Positions 1-8,728 of a stretch of DNA of 64,000 bases are shown here, piece after piece. A model generated the notes under the pieces. The model did not search any database, was not told the origin of the DNA, and saw nothing but the letters and a program-made list of their open reading frames with translations. Position numbers and translations under genes: made by a program. The stretch comes from Leptothrix cholodnii SP-6. Lineage in GTDB: Bacteria; Pseudomonadota; Gammaproteobacteria; Burkholderiales; Burkholderiaceae_C. Where the stretch lies: contig NC_010524.1 in assembly GCF_000019785.1 (NCBI RefSeq), positions 2,902,001 through 2,966,000 on the forward strand, given 5' to 3'. Every line of letters starts with the position of its first letter. Within the stretch, counting starts at the first letter, position 1.

Positions 1-405
1 GCACAGACCGTCGCCGCCGCGCCGGCCGCGCCGCCGCGGGCCCGCATCGATGCGTCGGCCGCGGTGCCGACGCTGCAGGTCGACGACGGATTCGATCGCG
101 CCTGGCGCCGTGTCGGTGTGGCGCTCGATCGCAACGGCTTCACGGTCGAGGACCGCGACCGCAGCCAGGGCGTCTACTTCGTGCGCTACGTCGACCCCAA
201 GCTCGCCGGCAAGGAAGACCCCAACTTCATCGCACGCCTGTTCGGCGCCAAGAAGGAAGACCTTTCGGGCAAGCGCTACCGCGTTCAAGTCGCCGCCGAA
301 GGCAGTACGGCCAGCACCGTGTCGGTGCTCAACAGCGAAGGCATGGCCAGTGCCGACGAAAGCGCCCGCAACATCGCCCAACTGCTGCTTGTGGAGTTGC
401 GCTGA
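1..405 (+). CDS. bamC: Outer-membrane assembly lipoprotein BamC, C-terminal part
   Basis: The open frame runs in from the left edge, so the N-terminus (signal peptide, lipobox) lies outside the window; 134 codons remain before TGA at 403-405. The residues match the C-terminal helix-grip domain of BamC (NlpB/DapX family): a 'DDGFDRAWRRVGVALDRNGF' stretch, then 'VYFVRYVDP' and a lysine-containing turn before the last strand. BamC is an accessory lipoprotein of the BAM complex that inserts beta-barrel proteins into the outer membrane. In betaproteobacteria it usually follows dapA, which would lie to the left. A strong hairpin terminator follows within 30 bases. Family assignment is from remembered motif similarity; the fragment is too short to judge the whole protein. 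Confidence 0.82.
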   Translation, partial: AQTVAAAPAAPPRARIDASAAVPTLQVDDGFDRAWRRVGVALDRNGFTVEDRDRSQGVYFVRYVDPKLAGKEDPNFIARLFGAKKEDLSGKRYRVQVAAEGSTASTVSVLNSEGMASADESARNIAQLLLVELR

Positions 406-432
406 CGCATCAAGGGCATCGACCGGCCCTGC

Positions 433-467
433 AGCCGACCCGCGCTCCGCGCCGGTCGGCTTTTTTC
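433..467 (+). terminator. Rho-independent terminator of bamC
   Basis: An 8-bp inverted repeat AGCCGACC / GGTCGGCT, extendable inward with one mismatch through a GC-rich segment, is followed by a run of T. It begins 28 bases after the bamC stop codon, as expected for an intrinsic terminator ending that transcript. Confidence 0.8.
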
Positions 468-485
468 TGCTCGTCGCAGACAGCC

Positions 486-515
486 AAAAAAAAGCCGCCC
501 GGAGGCGGCTTTTCG
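486..515 (-). terminator. Bidirectional intrinsic terminator
   Basis: The stem GCCGCC / GGCGGC with a 4-base loop is flanked by an A-run on the left and TTTT on the right, so it reads as a terminator on both strands. It sits 17 bases beyond the stop of the minus-strand lipoprotein gene and probably ends that message; from the left it would back up the bamC terminator. Confidence 0.75.
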
Positions 516-531
516 AATCGAAGCGGTGTGC

Positions 532-723
532 TCAGTTCGAAGCAGCGGAAGCAGCAGCTTCGACAGGAGCGGACGCTTCCATCGCAGGAGCCGAAGCCTC
601 AACGGCAGGAGCCGAAGCTTCCACGGCAGCGGGAGCAGCAGCAGGAGCGGCTTCTTCCTTCTTGCCACAGGCGGCGAGGGCAGCGGCGGCGATCAGGGCG
701 GCCATCAGGAGCGACTTGTTCAT
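532..723 (-). CDS. Small Ala/Glu-rich lipoprotein
   Basis: A 63-residue protein with a lipoprotein signal: two-residue basic N-terminus, hydrophobic core, and lipobox L-A-A-C at residues 16-19, so Cys19 would be lipidated and the mature chain about 45 residues. The mature part starts G-K-K-E-E and then carries degenerate copies of a seven-residue unit (V/M-E-A-S-A-P-A), low-complexity and probably extended. The start is supported by an AAGGAA Shine-Dalgarno sequence upstream, and a bidirectional terminator follows the stop. It is a single-gene unit between convergent bamC and the divergent region to the right. Function unknown; small abundant lipoproteins of this sort are common in Burkholderiales and may act as envelope spacers, which is inference only. 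Confidence 0.75.
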   Translation of the reverse strand: MNKSLLMAALIAAAALAACGKKEEAAPAAAPAAVEASAPAVEASAPAMEASAPVEAAASAASN

Positions 724-942
724 GGTTATTTCCTTGGGTCTTGGAGTCAGACAATTACCGGTAATTGCGGGGCTCTCGGACGAGGCTCAAACAAGAAGCC
801 AACAATTCGTCAAGTCCCACCTGAAGCGTGATCAGCTCGAGCATTTTCACGTCCAGCCCGCAAGTATACCCATTCGGCGTGCACTCGGCAGGTGCCCGGT
901 ATGCAGCCAAAGCCGGAACCGGTGCACCCGAGCGTGCCGGGC

Positions 943-2199
943 TCAGCCAGCCAGCGGGTGCAGCCAGCCGTCGTCAGCCCACTGCTCCAGCAAGGCACGC
1001 AACGCCGGACTGGCTCGGCGCAGGGTGGTGGCATCGAGTTGGCGCGCGTCGGCCAGCAGATGCAGCATCGCCGCATCGCGGCCCGCCGCACGCCACGAAT
1101 CGCCGTTGCAATAGACGTGGCCGTCGTCGTAGAGCAGGCAGCTGCGGTCATCGAGCCGGACACCCACACCGTCAGGCAGCGGCTCGCCGAGCTCGAAGCT
1201 GACCTGCGCCTTGGGCTCGCTCAGGTACTCGCCCAACGCGCGCGCGAGTGCGCCAGGCTCGGCCAGCGCGCGCATCAGGCCCTGCTCGGCAAACGCCAGC
1301 AGTTCGGCCGGGATGCGCCCGGGCGCCGCGGTGGCCGACTGCTTGGGGTCGCGATAGACCGGCGGGCGCGCACCGGCATCGGCCGGATCGTCGATGCCGT
1401 CGGCCAGACGCAGCAGCGTCTCGCGCACCAGTTCGCTGCGCTGCGGCGAGCGGAAACCCACCGAGCACGTCATGCACTCGCCGTCGACCGCATCGCCGTC
1501 ATGGGCCCAGCCGGGCGGCAGGTAGAGCATGTCGCCCGGCTCGAGCACCCACTCTTCTTCATGACGGAAGTTCTCGATGATCTTGACCGGCAGCCCTTCC
1601 CTCAGGCGCGCGTCGGGCAGGCGGCCGATGCGCCAGCGCCGCCGGCCCGCCACCTGGATCAGGAAGACGTCGTAGGAGTCGAAGTGCGGCCCGACACCGC
1701 CCCCCTCGCTGGCCCAGGAGATCATCAGATCGTCGAGCCGGGCCTGTGGCACGAAGCGGAAGCGGTTCAGCAGGTCGGCGGCAGCCGGCACGTGCAGGTT
1801 GAGGCCCTGCACCAGCACCGTCCAGCCGGGTTGCTTGATGGCCGGCAGCGAGCGGCGCGGCATCGGTCCGCGCTTGAACTGCCACGTCTGCCGGTCGCCC
1901 TCGCCCTGACGGCTCAGGAATCGGGACTCGACCGCATCGTCTTCGAGCATCGCGAACATCTGCGCGCGCGACACCGGCGGCTCGATGCCCGGCACGGCCT
2001 GGCGCACCAGCAGCGGCTTGCGCTGCCAGTGGCGCTGCATGAAGACCGACGGACTGAGCCCGCCGAGCAGCTCGCAGGGCAGGTCGAGCGGCGGCACGGC
2101 CGCGTCAGGATGGACGGGAGACGGCGTCGAGCCCTTCGTGACCGAGGGCTTGGCGGGTTGGGCTGCAGCGGATGCAGCGCGGCTTTTCGGGAGATTCAT
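943..2199 (-). CDS. roxA: Ribosomal protein uL16 arginine 3-hydroxylase (JmjC cupin, RoxA/YcfD type)
   Basis: 418 residues with the start placed at the ATG reading M-N-L-P-K-S-R; a longer frame to 2259 would overlap the divergent isomerase gene. The central part is a JmjC-type double-stranded beta-helix with the Fe(II) facial triad: H172 and D174 in G-P-H-F-D-S-Y-D and H233 in P-P-G-W-A-H-D-G. Upstream, 'QRHWQRKPLLVRQA' is the typical entry of the uL16 hydroxylase family, and a winged-helix-like C-terminal domain fills the last 130 residues. Known members use 2-oxoglutarate and O2 to hydroxylate an arginine of ribosomal protein uL16. E. coli YcfD is shorter (373). Divergent from the SlyD-like gene with 58 bases between. 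Confidence 0.88.
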   Translation of the reverse strand: MNLPKSRAASAAAQPAKPSVTKGSTPSPVHPDAAVPPLDLPCELLGGLSPSVFMQRHWQRKPLLVRQAVPGIEPPVSRAQMFAMLEDDAVESRFLSRQGEGDRQTWQFKRGPMPRRSLPAIKQPGWTVLVQGLNLHVPAAADLLNRFRFVPQARLDDLMISWASEGGGVGPHFDSYDVFLIQVAGRRRWRIGRLPDARLREGLPVKIIENFRHEEEWVLEPGDMLYLPPGWAHDGDAVDGECMTCSVGFRSPQRSELVRETLLRLADGIDDPADAGARPPVYRDPKQSATAAPGRIPAELLAFAEQGLMRALAEPGALARALGEYLSEPKAQVSFELGEPLPDGVGVRLDDRSCLLYDDGHVYCNGDSWRAAGRDAAMLHLLADARQLDATTLRRASPALRALLEQWADDGWLHPLAG

Positions 2200-2257
2200 G
2201 CCCGCATTGTGCCGGCGGGCTTCGGGGGCCTCGCGCGCGCATGCGATCATTCCGGCC

Positions 2258-2791
2258 ATGAGAATTTCAGAACCCTGTGTCGTCAGCCTGACCTGGCGCC
2301 TTGAAGATGCCCAAGGGCAACTGATCGACGAACTGGTCGAGCCGGTCGAGTTCTTCTACGGCGGCGACGACCTGTTCGCCAAGGTCGAAGAGGTCATCAA
2401 CGGCGAAGGTGCCGGCTTCGAGGCCACGCTGCACCTGGAGCCCGAACACGCGTTCGGCGAGTACCACGCCGAGCTGGTGTGCTTCGAGGAACGCCGCCTG
2501 TTCCCCGACGGCATCGCGCCGGGCATGCAGTTCGAGGGCCTGCCCGAAGGCAGCCAGACGCCCGACATGCCGAGCGCGGTGATCTACACCATCACCGAGG
2601 TCTACGACAGCCATGTCGTGCTCGACGGCAACCACCCGCTGGCCGGCGTCGCGCTGGTGCTGCAGCTGCAGGTGACGGACGTGCGCGAAGCCGACGAAGA
2701 AGAGATCCTGCGCCGCAGCGTCGACAACGACGCCACCGGCCTGCTCAGCCTGGCGCCGGTCATGGCGACCGACAACCAGACGATGCACTGA
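2258..2791 (+). CDS. FKBP-type peptidyl-prolyl isomerase, SlyD-like
   Basis: 177 residues with the SlyD layout: an FKBP half, an inserted flap domain (about residues 70-120) and the signature L-D-G-N-H-P-L-A-G near residue 125. It catalyses proline isomerisation and acts as a chaperone in the cytoplasm; no signal peptide is present. The long His/Cys-rich metal-binding tail of E. coli SlyD is absent, so a nickel-chaperone role is not supported. The first conserved FKBP strand is less typical than usual, and some active-site aromatics may be replaced, so isomerase activity may be reduced. Divergent from the uL16 hydroxylase gene and convergent with dut. Confidence 0.85.
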   Translation: MRISEPCVVSLTWRLEDAQGQLIDELVEPVEFFYGGDDLFAKVEEVINGEGAGFEATLHLEPEHAFGEYHAELVCFEERRLFPDGIAPGMQFEGLPEGSQTPDMPSAVIYTITEVYDSHVVLDGNHPLAGVALVLQLQVTDVREADEEEILRRSVDNDATGLLSLAPVMATDNQTMH

Positions 2792-2830
2792 GGTGCGATG
2801 CGGCGGTCCGCCGCGCGGATTGCCCGTCGG

Positions 2831-3283
2831 TCAGCCTCGGCCGGTGGAGCCGAAGCCCGCCACGCCGCGATCGCTGGCCTCGAATTCGTCGACCTGCCGG
2901 AACTGCGCCTGCACCACCGGCACGATCACCAGCTGGGCGATGCGTTCGAGCGGCTGCACGGCATAGGCCACACTGCCGCGGTTCCAGCAGCTCACCATCA
3001 GCTGGCCCTGGTAATCGCTGTCGATCAGCCCGACCAGATTGCCCAGCACGATGCCGTGTTTGTGGCCCAGCCCCGAGCGCGGCAGGATGATCGCCGCCAG
3101 GCCGGGATCGGCGATGTGGATGGCGATGCCGGTGGGGATCAGCGTGGTCTGGCCGGGCGCGATCTCGAGCGGCAGGTCGATGCAGGCGCGCAGGTCCAGG
3201 CCGGCGGCACCGGGCGTCGCGTAGGCGGGCAACTGCTCGGCCAGGCGGGCGTCGAGCAGCTTGTATTCGATCTGGGTGTTCAT
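2831..3283 (-). CDS. dut: dUTP diphosphatase
   Basis: 150 residues, the normal size of the trimeric dUTPase. Conserved motifs are all visible: A-G-L-D-L-R-A near the N-terminus, P-R-S-G-L-G near residue 70, G-L-I-D-S-D-Y-Q-G with the catalytic Asp, and the P-loop-like C-terminal [11 protein letters not shown]. It hydrolyses dUTP to dUMP and pyrophosphate, keeping uracil out of DNA and supplying thymidylate synthesis. It lies 14 bases downstream of coaBC in the same direction, the same coaBC-dut pairing seen in E. coli and many proteobacteria, so co-transcription is likely. Confidence 0.96.
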   Translation of the reverse strand: MNTQIEYKLLDARLAEQLPAYATPGAAGLDLRACIDLPLEIAPGQTTLIPTGIAIHIADPGLAAIILPRSGLGHKHGIVLGNLVGLIDSDYQGQLMVSCWNRGSVAYAVQPLERIAQLVIVPVVQAQFRQVDEFEASDRGVAGFGSTGRG

Positions 3284-3297
3284 GGATGTCGGGGATT

Positions 3298-4557
3298 TCA
3301 GGTCGTTGCCGACGCGCGTGAGCCGGCCAGACGCCGGGCGATGTCGCCCACCAGCGCGCGCGCCAGGCTGAGCTTGTCGGTGGCGCGGCCGTCTTCGGGC
3401 AGGGCGCGCTCGCCGTCGGCGTCGACCAGCAGCAGCGCGTTGTCGTCGCGCCCGAAGGTGGCGGGACCGAGGTTGCCGACGATCAGCGGCACCTTCTTGC
3501 GCAGCAGTTTTTCGCGCGCGTGCTGGGCCAGCTTCTCGCTCTCGGCGGCAAAGCCGACGCAGTAAGGCGGCTCGGGCAAAGCCGCCACCGCGGCCAGGAT
3601 GTCGGCGTTTTCGGTCAGCTCGAAGCTCGGTGCGACCTTCTTGCCGGCCTTCTTGATCTTGTGCGCGCTCAGGTTGGCCGGGCGCCAGTCGGCCACCGCG
3701 GCGGTGGCGACGAACACGTCGTGCTGCGCCGCCGCGGGCATCACCGCGTCGTGCATCTGCTGCGCCGAGCGCACGTCGATGCGCGCCACGCCGCGCGGCG
3801 TGGGCAGGTGCACCGGACCGGCGATCAAGGTGACGGCCGCACCGGCTTCGCGCGCCGCGCGGGCGATCGCAAAACCCATCTTGCCGCTCGACAGGTTGGT
3901 GATGCCACGCACCGGGTCGATCGCCTCGAAGGTCGGTCCGGCCGTGATCAGCATCGACACGCCCGCCAGCGGCTTGGGCGAGAGTGCGGCGATCAGGTCC
4001 TCGACGATCTGCTCGGCTTCGAGCATGCGGCCGTCGCCGACCTCGCCACAGGCCTGGAAGCCCGAGTCGACGCCCAGCACCCGCGCGCCATCGGCAGCCA
4101 CCTGGGCCAGGTTGCGCTGCGTCGCCGGATGGGCCCACATCTCGCGGTTCATCGCCGGCGCCAGCACCAGCGGCACCGGCTCGGCACCGCTGCCCCACGG
4201 GCGCGCCAGGCAGGTCAGGCTGAGCAGGTCGTCGGCCCGGCCCTGCGCCAGGCGGGCGATGAAGTCGGCGCTGGCCGGCGCCACCAGCACCGCGTCGGCG
4301 CCGCGGGTCAGGTTGATGTGCGGCATGCCGTTGGGCTCGCGCGCATCCCAGGTGTCGGTGGCCACCGGCTGGCCCGACAGGGCCTGCATCGTCTCGGCGG
4401 TGATGAAGCGCAAGGCGCCGCTGCTCATCACCACGCGCACCTGCGCGCCGGCCTTGATCAGCAGCCGCAGCAGCTCGGCACTCTTGTAGCAGGCGATGCC
4501 GCCCGTGAGCCCCAACACCAGTTGGCGGCCGGCCAGATCGAGTCGTTCTTCGGTCAT
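3298..4557 (-). CDS. coaBC: Bifunctional phosphopantothenoylcysteine decarboxylase / phosphopantothenate-cysteine ligase
   Basis: 419 residues from the ATG reading M-T-E-E-R-L-D; an in-frame GUG/ATG 14 codons upstream is less likely. N-terminal flavoprotein decarboxylase (CoaC): G-G-I-A-C-Y-K, the catalytic-type His in [14 protein letters not shown], and the C-G-E-V-G-D-G-R-M segment with the reactive Cys. C-terminal ligase (CoaB) from about residue 185: '[15 protein letters not shown]', 'NLSSGKMG', A-V-A-D-W-R-P and the conserved K-I-K-K. It makes 4'-phosphopantetheine from 4'-phosphopantothenate, cysteine and CTP in coenzyme A synthesis. Divergent from the TonB receptor gene. Confidence 0.96.
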   Translation of the reverse strand: MTEERLDLAGRQLVLGLTGGIACYKSAELLRLLIKAGAQVRVVMSSGALRFITAETMQALSGQPVATDTWDAREPNGMPHINLTRGADAVLVAPASADFIARLAQGRADDLLSLTCLARPWGSGAEPVPLVLAPAMNREMWAHPATQRNLAQVAADGARVLGVDSGFQACGEVGDGRMLEAEQIVEDLIAALSPKPLAGVSMLITAGPTFEAIDPVRGITNLSSGKMGFAIARAAREAGAAVTLIAGPVHLPTPRGVARIDVRSAQQMHDAVMPAAAQHDVFVATAAVADWRPANLSAHKIKKAGKKVAPSFELTENADILAAVAALPEPPYCVGFAAESEKLAQHAREKLLRKKVPLIVGNLGPATFGRDDNALLLVDADGERALPEDGRATDKLSLARALVGDIARRLAGSRASATT

Positions 4558-4718
4558 GGGGCGCGAGTCTAATCGGGCGCGCTTGCGTGACGTGGACACC
4601 TGCGCGCCGGTGCCGACCCGGCGCCAGCAGGCTCTTGCACCTGCGTCGACAATCCGCCGCAGCCCGGCCCACCGGCGCCCACCTCGATTGCAACAGCCGC
4701 CACAAGGTCTGCCCGTCC

Positions 4719-7091
4719 ATGCGCCCCATCGTTCGTCCGTCCCAGGATCCGACCGCCAGCCTCGTTCCCCGCCGCAACGCCGGCCCGATCAGCCACGCCG
4801 TGGCGATGCTGCTGCTCGGCCTGACCAGCTTGAGCGCGCACAGCCAGACCGGCAGCAGCCCCGGGACACCGACGGATGGCTCGGTCGAGACCCGCGAGGT
4901 CAAGCCGCCCGCCGAGCCCACTGCTCGCCCGCCCGCCACCGCCCCGGCGCTCGAACGCGTCGAGATCATCGGCACCGCCAGCGACACCGACGTGCGGCGT
5001 GAATCTAGCGCCGCCAAGATCGTGATCGGCCGCGAGGAACTCGACCGCATGGGCGACAGCAGCGTCAGCGAGGTGCTCAAGCGCCTGCCCGGCGTGACGC
5101 TGGGCGGGCGACCCGGTCGCGGCGGCGCCGTGCGCATGCGCGGGCTGGGCAGCGGCTACACGCAGATCCTGATCAACGGCGAGCGCATGAGCGCCGGCCT
5201 GTCGCTCGATGACCTGACACCCGAACAGCTCGAACGCATCGAGGTGCTGCGCGCACCCACCGCCGAAACCGGCGCGCAGGCGATCGCCGGCACGATCAAC
5301 ATCGTGCTGCGCGAAGAGGTGCGCAAGCGGCTCAACAACGTCCACCTGATCCTCACGCACGACGACCGGCACTGGCAGCCCTCGGCGACGCTGAACCGCG
5401 CCAATCAGGACGGCGCCTTCAGCTACAACCTCAACGGCCAGATCTCGCACGGCGACCGCGAAAGCGAATCGCTGCGGCGCACGCTCGAAACCAGCACGCC
5501 CGACGCCGGCGGCGCCGAAACCACCACGCTCGACCAGACCGACACCAGCTTCAGCCGCGACCGCCGCAACAGCGTGCACCTGGGCGGGCGGCTGCAATGG
5601 CGGTTGAGCCCGACCGACACGCTGGCGCTGACGCCGTTCGCGATCGTCTCCAACAACCAGGGCCACGCCAGCAGCCTGCGCACGCAGGCGGTGCCGGGCA
5701 GCGCGCCCGACTTCGATCGCAGCAGCGGCGCATCCACCAGCCAGTACCGGCTGGCGCGCCTGAACGGCCAGTGGCAGGGCCGCTTCGAGGGCGGCGCCCG
5801 GCTGGAGCTGCGCGCCGGCAGCAGCGCGTGGATGTTCGACAGCGACAGCGAGCGGCGCGAGTTCAGCGCCGGCAGCCAGAACCGCCTTCAGCAGGATCGC
5901 TCCGAGATCCGCGAACAGTGGTGGAGCACCGGCGGCAAGTACACCCGCAACCTGGCCGGCGAGCACCAGCTCGCCACCGGCTGGGAGGCCGATTGGGGCC
6001 GCCGAGACGACACCCGCGTCAGCCTGCAGACGCTGCCCGGCACGGCCACCACCTCGCTGCTGGCCGACTTCGGCGACAACCTGCGGGCCCACACAGTGCG
6101 CACCGCCGTCTGGGCGCAGGACGAGTGGGATCTGAGCGGCCAGTGGGCGCTGCACGGCGGCCTGCGCTGGGAAGGCATCGGCACCCGCAGCGACGCGCCG
6201 GACGCGCCGGTGCGCAACCACAGCCAGGTGCTGAGCCCGCTGCTGCACGCGATCTACCGCATCGAAGAGGGCGGGCGCGACCAGATCCGCGCCAGCCTGA
6301 CACGCAGCTACCGCGCGCCGACGCTGCAGAACCTGGCCGCGCGGCCGTCGATCAACAGCACCTTCCCGGCCACCGGCGCCAATCAGCCGACCAGCCCCGA
6401 CCGCGCCGGCAACCCGGATCTCAAGCCCGAACTGGCCACCGGCCTGGACGTGGCGTACGAGCATTACCTGGGCGGCGGCGGCGTGCTGAGCGCGGGCGTC
6501 TTCCACCGCCGCATCAACCAGCTGATCCGCAACCAGACCGCGCTCGAGACGGTCAGCTGGTCGAGCGTGCCGCGCCACGTGTCGCGGCCGCAGAACATCG
6601 GCCGCGCCAGCACCAGCGGCATCGAGCTCGAAGCCAAGCTGCGCCTCGACGAGTGGCGCGACGGCGCCGCGCCGGTCGACCTGCGCGGCAACCTGGCGCT
6701 GTTCCAGTCACGGGTCGACGGCATCGTCGGCCCCGACAACCGGCTCGACCAGCAGCCCGGCTGGACCGCCAACCTCGGCGCCGACTACCGCCTGCGCAGC
6801 TGGCCGCTGACGCTGGGCGGCAACCTGGCGCTGACACCCGGCTATGCGGTGCAGCAGAGCAACGCCCAGCGCTTCGAACAGGACGCCAAACGGGTGCTCG
6901 ACGCTTACCTGCTGTGGCGCATGAGCCCGGCGACGCAGCTGCGCTTCACGGCCAGCAACCTCGTGGCGCGCGACTTCCACAACATCAGCACCGTCGTCGG
7001 CAGCGACGGCAGCAACACCCTGCGGCAGACCGCGCTGAGCACCGATCCGAGCCTGACGGTGTGGGGCCTGCGGCTCGAGATGAAGCTTTGA
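4719..7091 (+). CDS. TonB-dependent outer-membrane receptor, substrate unknown
   Basis: 790 residues from the ATG at M-R-P-I-V-R-P-S, chosen because it gives a signal peptide with cleavage near A-H-S at residue 43; a longer frame exists but lacks that feature. A Pro-rich linker leads to a TonB-box-like V-E-I-I-G segment, then the plug domain ('[15 protein letters not shown]', '[18 protein letters not shown]', '[14 protein letters not shown]'), then a 22-strand-type barrel. The last residues are L-E-M-K-L, so the usual terminal aromatic BAM signal is missing. No TonB/ExbBD, ABC transporter, FecR or sigma factor lies beside it, so the ligand (siderophore, metal or other) cannot be inferred. Convergent with amtB, 6 bases apart. 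Confidence 0.88.
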   Translation: MRPIVRPSQDPTASLVPRRNAGPISHAVAMLLLGLTSLSAHSQTGSSPGTPTDGSVETREVKPPAEPTARPPATAPALERVEIIGTASDTDVRRESSAAKIVIGREELDRMGDSSVSEVLKRLPGVTLGGRPGRGGAVRMRGLGSGYTQILINGERMSAGLSLDDLTPEQLERIEVLRAPTAETGAQAIAGTINIVLREEVRKRLNNVHLILTHDDRHWQPSATLNRANQDGAFSYNLNGQISHGDRESESLRRTLETSTPDAGGAETTTLDQTDTSFSRDRRNSVHLGGRLQWRLSPTDTLALTPFAIVSNNQGHASSLRTQAVPGSAPDFDRSSGASTSQYRLARLNGQWQGRFEGGARLELRAGSSAWMFDSDSERREFSAGSQNRLQQDRSEIREQWWSTGGKYTRNLAGEHQLATGWEADWGRRDDTRVSLQTLPGTATTSLLADFGDNLRAHTVRTAVWAQDEWDLSGQWALHGGLRWEGIGTRSDAPDAPVRNHSQVLSPLLHAIYRIEEGGRDQIRASLTRSYRAPTLQNLAARPSINSTFPATGANQPTSPDRAGNPDLKPELATGLDVAYEHYLGGGGVLSAGVFHRRINQLIRNQTALETVSWSSVPRHVSRPQNIGRASTSGIELEAKLRLDEWRDGAAPVDLRGNLALFQSRVDGIVGPDNRLDQQPGWTANLGADYRLRSWPLTLGGNLALTPGYAVQQSNAQRFEQDAKRVLDAYLLWRMSPATQLRFTASNLVARDFHNISTVVGSDGSNTLRQTALSTDPSLTVWGLRLEMKL

Positions 7092-7097
7092 GCCGCC

Positions 7098-8312
7098 TCA
7101 CCAGCTGACGTCGCGATCGGGCGTGGCGCCGATCTTGTGGATCGAGATGTCGGCGCCGTCGAACTCTTCTTCCTGCGTCAGGCGCAGGCTGGTGAACAGG
7201 CGGATCGCGCCGTAGACGGCCAAGCCGCCCGCAAACGCCCAGATCACCGCCAGCAGCGTGCCGATCGACTGGCTGGCCAGGCTGACCCCGCCGATGCCGC
7301 CCAGCGCCTGCTGGCCGAAGATGCCGCAGGCGATGCCGCCCCAGGCGCCGCACAGGCCGTGCAGCGGCCAGACGCCGAGCACGTCGTCGATCTTCCAGCG
7401 GTTCTGGGTCAGGGTGAACAGGCTGACGAAGATCGCCCCGGCCACGCCGCCGACCACCAACGCGCCGGCCGGGTGCATCAGGTCGGAGCCCGCACACACC
7501 GCCACCAGCCCGGCGAGCGGGCCGTTGTAGGCGAAGCCCGGGTCGTTCTTGCCCATCAGCACCGCCACCAGCGTGCCGCCGACCATCGCCATCAGCGAGT
7601 TGACGGCCACCAGGCCGGAGATCTTGTCGAGCGTCTGCGCGCTCATCACGTTGAAGCCGAACCAGCCCACCGCCAGCACCCAGGCACCCAGCGCCAGGAA
7701 CGGGATGCTCGACGGCGGATGGGCGCTGATCTGCTGGCGCCCGGCGCCGTCCTTGCGGTATCGACCGGTGCGCGCACCCAGCAGCAGCACGGCGGCCAGG
7801 CCGATCCAGCCGCCCACCGCGTGCACCACCACGCTGCCGGCGAAGTCATGGAACTCGGCGCCGAAGGTCGATTTCAGCCAGGCCTGCAGGCCGAACTGCT
7901 GATTCCAGACGGCCCCTTCGGACAGCGGATAGATCAGCCCGACGATCACCGCGGTGGCGATCAGCTGCGGGCCGAAGCGCGCGCGCTCGGCGATGCCACC
8001 CGACACGATCGCGGGGATCGCCGCCGCAAACGTCAGCAGGAAGAAGAACTTGACCAGCTCGTAGCCATTCTTGGCCGCCAGCGCCTCAGCGCCGGTGAAG
8101 AAACTCACGCCGTAGGCCACGCTGTAGCCGACGAAGAAGTAGGCGATGGTCGAGACCGCGAAGTCGACCAGGATCTTGACCAGCGCGTTGACCTGGTTCT
8201 TCTTGCGCACCGTGCCCAGTTCCAGAAACGCAAAGCCGGCGTGCATGGCCAGCACCATGATGGCGCCCAGCAGGATGAACAGCGCGTCAGCGCCTTGTTT
8301 GTATGAGTCCAT
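7098..8312 (-). CDS. amtB: Ammonium transporter AmtB
   Basis: 404 residues from M-D-S-Y-K-Q-G; the frame also allows a GUG 24 codons upstream, but the conserved family start is here. About 11 membrane segments. Diagnostic residues: the G-F-A-F-L-E-L-G-T-V-R-K-K-N entry, the pore Asp in D-F-A-G-S with the first twin His in V-V-V-H-A-V-G-G, and the second His in W-P-L-H-G-L-C-G-A-W-G-G. It moves ammonium/ammonia across the inner membrane. No glnK (PII) gene is adjacent, unlike the usual glnK-amtB pair, and no clear Shine-Dalgarno is seen. Upstream lie a sigma-54 promoter and an NtrC-type site (separate entries), so expression under nitrogen limitation is likely. Confidence 0.95.
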   Translation of the reverse strand: MDSYKQGADALFILLGAIMVLAMHAGFAFLELGTVRKKNQVNALVKILVDFAVSTIAYFFVGYSVAYGVSFFTGAEALAAKNGYELVKFFFLLTFAAAIPAIVSGGIAERARFGPQLIATAVIVGLIYPLSEGAVWNQQFGLQAWLKSTFGAEFHDFAGSVVVHAVGGWIGLAAVLLLGARTGRYRKDGAGRQQISAHPPSSIPFLALGAWVLAVGWFGFNVMSAQTLDKISGLVAVNSLMAMVGGTLVAVLMGKNDPGFAYNGPLAGLVAVCAGSDLMHPAGALVVGGVAGAIFVSLFTLTQNRWKIDDVLGVWPLHGLCGAWGGIACGIFGQQALGGIGGVSLASQSIGTLLAVIWAFAGGLAVYGAIRLFTSLRLTQEEEFDGADISIHKIGATPDRDVSW

Positions 8313-8387
8313 GACGAGGAGAGAGAAGGGATGAAAGGATCTCGAGGCCTCGAGCACGCACCGATGCGGCACAAAGCGCACCACTTA

Positions 8388-8404
8388 AGCAATTCACATA
8401 CCCA
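8388..8404 (-). promoter_or_regulatory. Candidate sigma-54 (-24/-12) promoter of amtB
   Basis: On the minus strand, TGGGTATGTGAATTGCT carries the obligatory GG and GC doublets exactly 10 bases apart with TTGC at -12. The predicted start would be near 8377, about 65 bases before the amtB ATG. The -24 element is only a partial match beyond the GG. The NtrC-type site about 106 bases upstream strengthens the call. Confidence 0.6.
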
Positions 8405-8475
8405 TTCAGGTGCACGCTTGCCGGCATGGAATCGGGAGTCAGTGCACCAACCATGCACGCAAGCACATCCGCTGC

Positions 8476-8490
8476 GCACGAATTGAGTGC
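8476..8490 (-). promoter_or_regulatory. NtrC-type enhancer site upstream of amtB
   Basis: GCAC-GAATTGA-GTGC matches the NtrC dyad GCAC-N7-GTGC. Its centre is about 106 bases upstream of the predicted sigma-54 start of amtB, the spacing used by classic nitrogen-regulated enhancers. A second, imperfect TGCACC-type half-site cluster lies at 8443-8457. Confidence 0.55.
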
Positions 8491-8579
8491 TTTTGATCCA
8501 ACTTGGTGCCAATCTGGATGGCCTTTGCAGATTTCGGGTAAACCCGCGAACTGAAAGAGGCCGCAGCGCCGCCGGACAC

Positions 8580-8585
8580 TACAAT
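8580..8585 (+). promoter_or_regulatory. Possible -10 element upstream of rhlE; contents of 8313-8728
   Basis: The 416-base gap between amtB and rhlE holds the amtB control sites above. On the plus strand it has a TACAAT hexamer without a convincing -35, which would give rhlE a leader of about 135 bases. A small hairpin (TTCGGGTAAACCCGCGAA region, about 8533-8551) lies just before it. No coding sequence is supported here. Confidence 0.25.
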
Positions 8586-8728
8586 GCGCCCCGGCATGCC
8601 TGCACCAGTCAGGGCATGACAGTCATTCCTGACTCCCCGCCTCTTCCGATGGGGCCTGAGACTGGCGCTCCCGCAAGGGGAGGCTGCAGGCCAGATCGCC
8701 CCGCCCAGAGCGGGAAGCTCCCAACTCC

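Noticed and set aside
508..520. A TTCGAATC sequence resembling a tRNA T-loop
   Set aside because: No acceptor stem, anticodon arm or CCA-side pairing around it; it lies in the terminator and lipoprotein end. No tRNA was found anywhere.
2831..5137. A 768-codon minus-strand frame joining dut to antisense of coaBC
   Set aside because: Only the last 150 codons are dut; the rest is out-of-frame coaBC and the region antisense to the TonB receptor gene.
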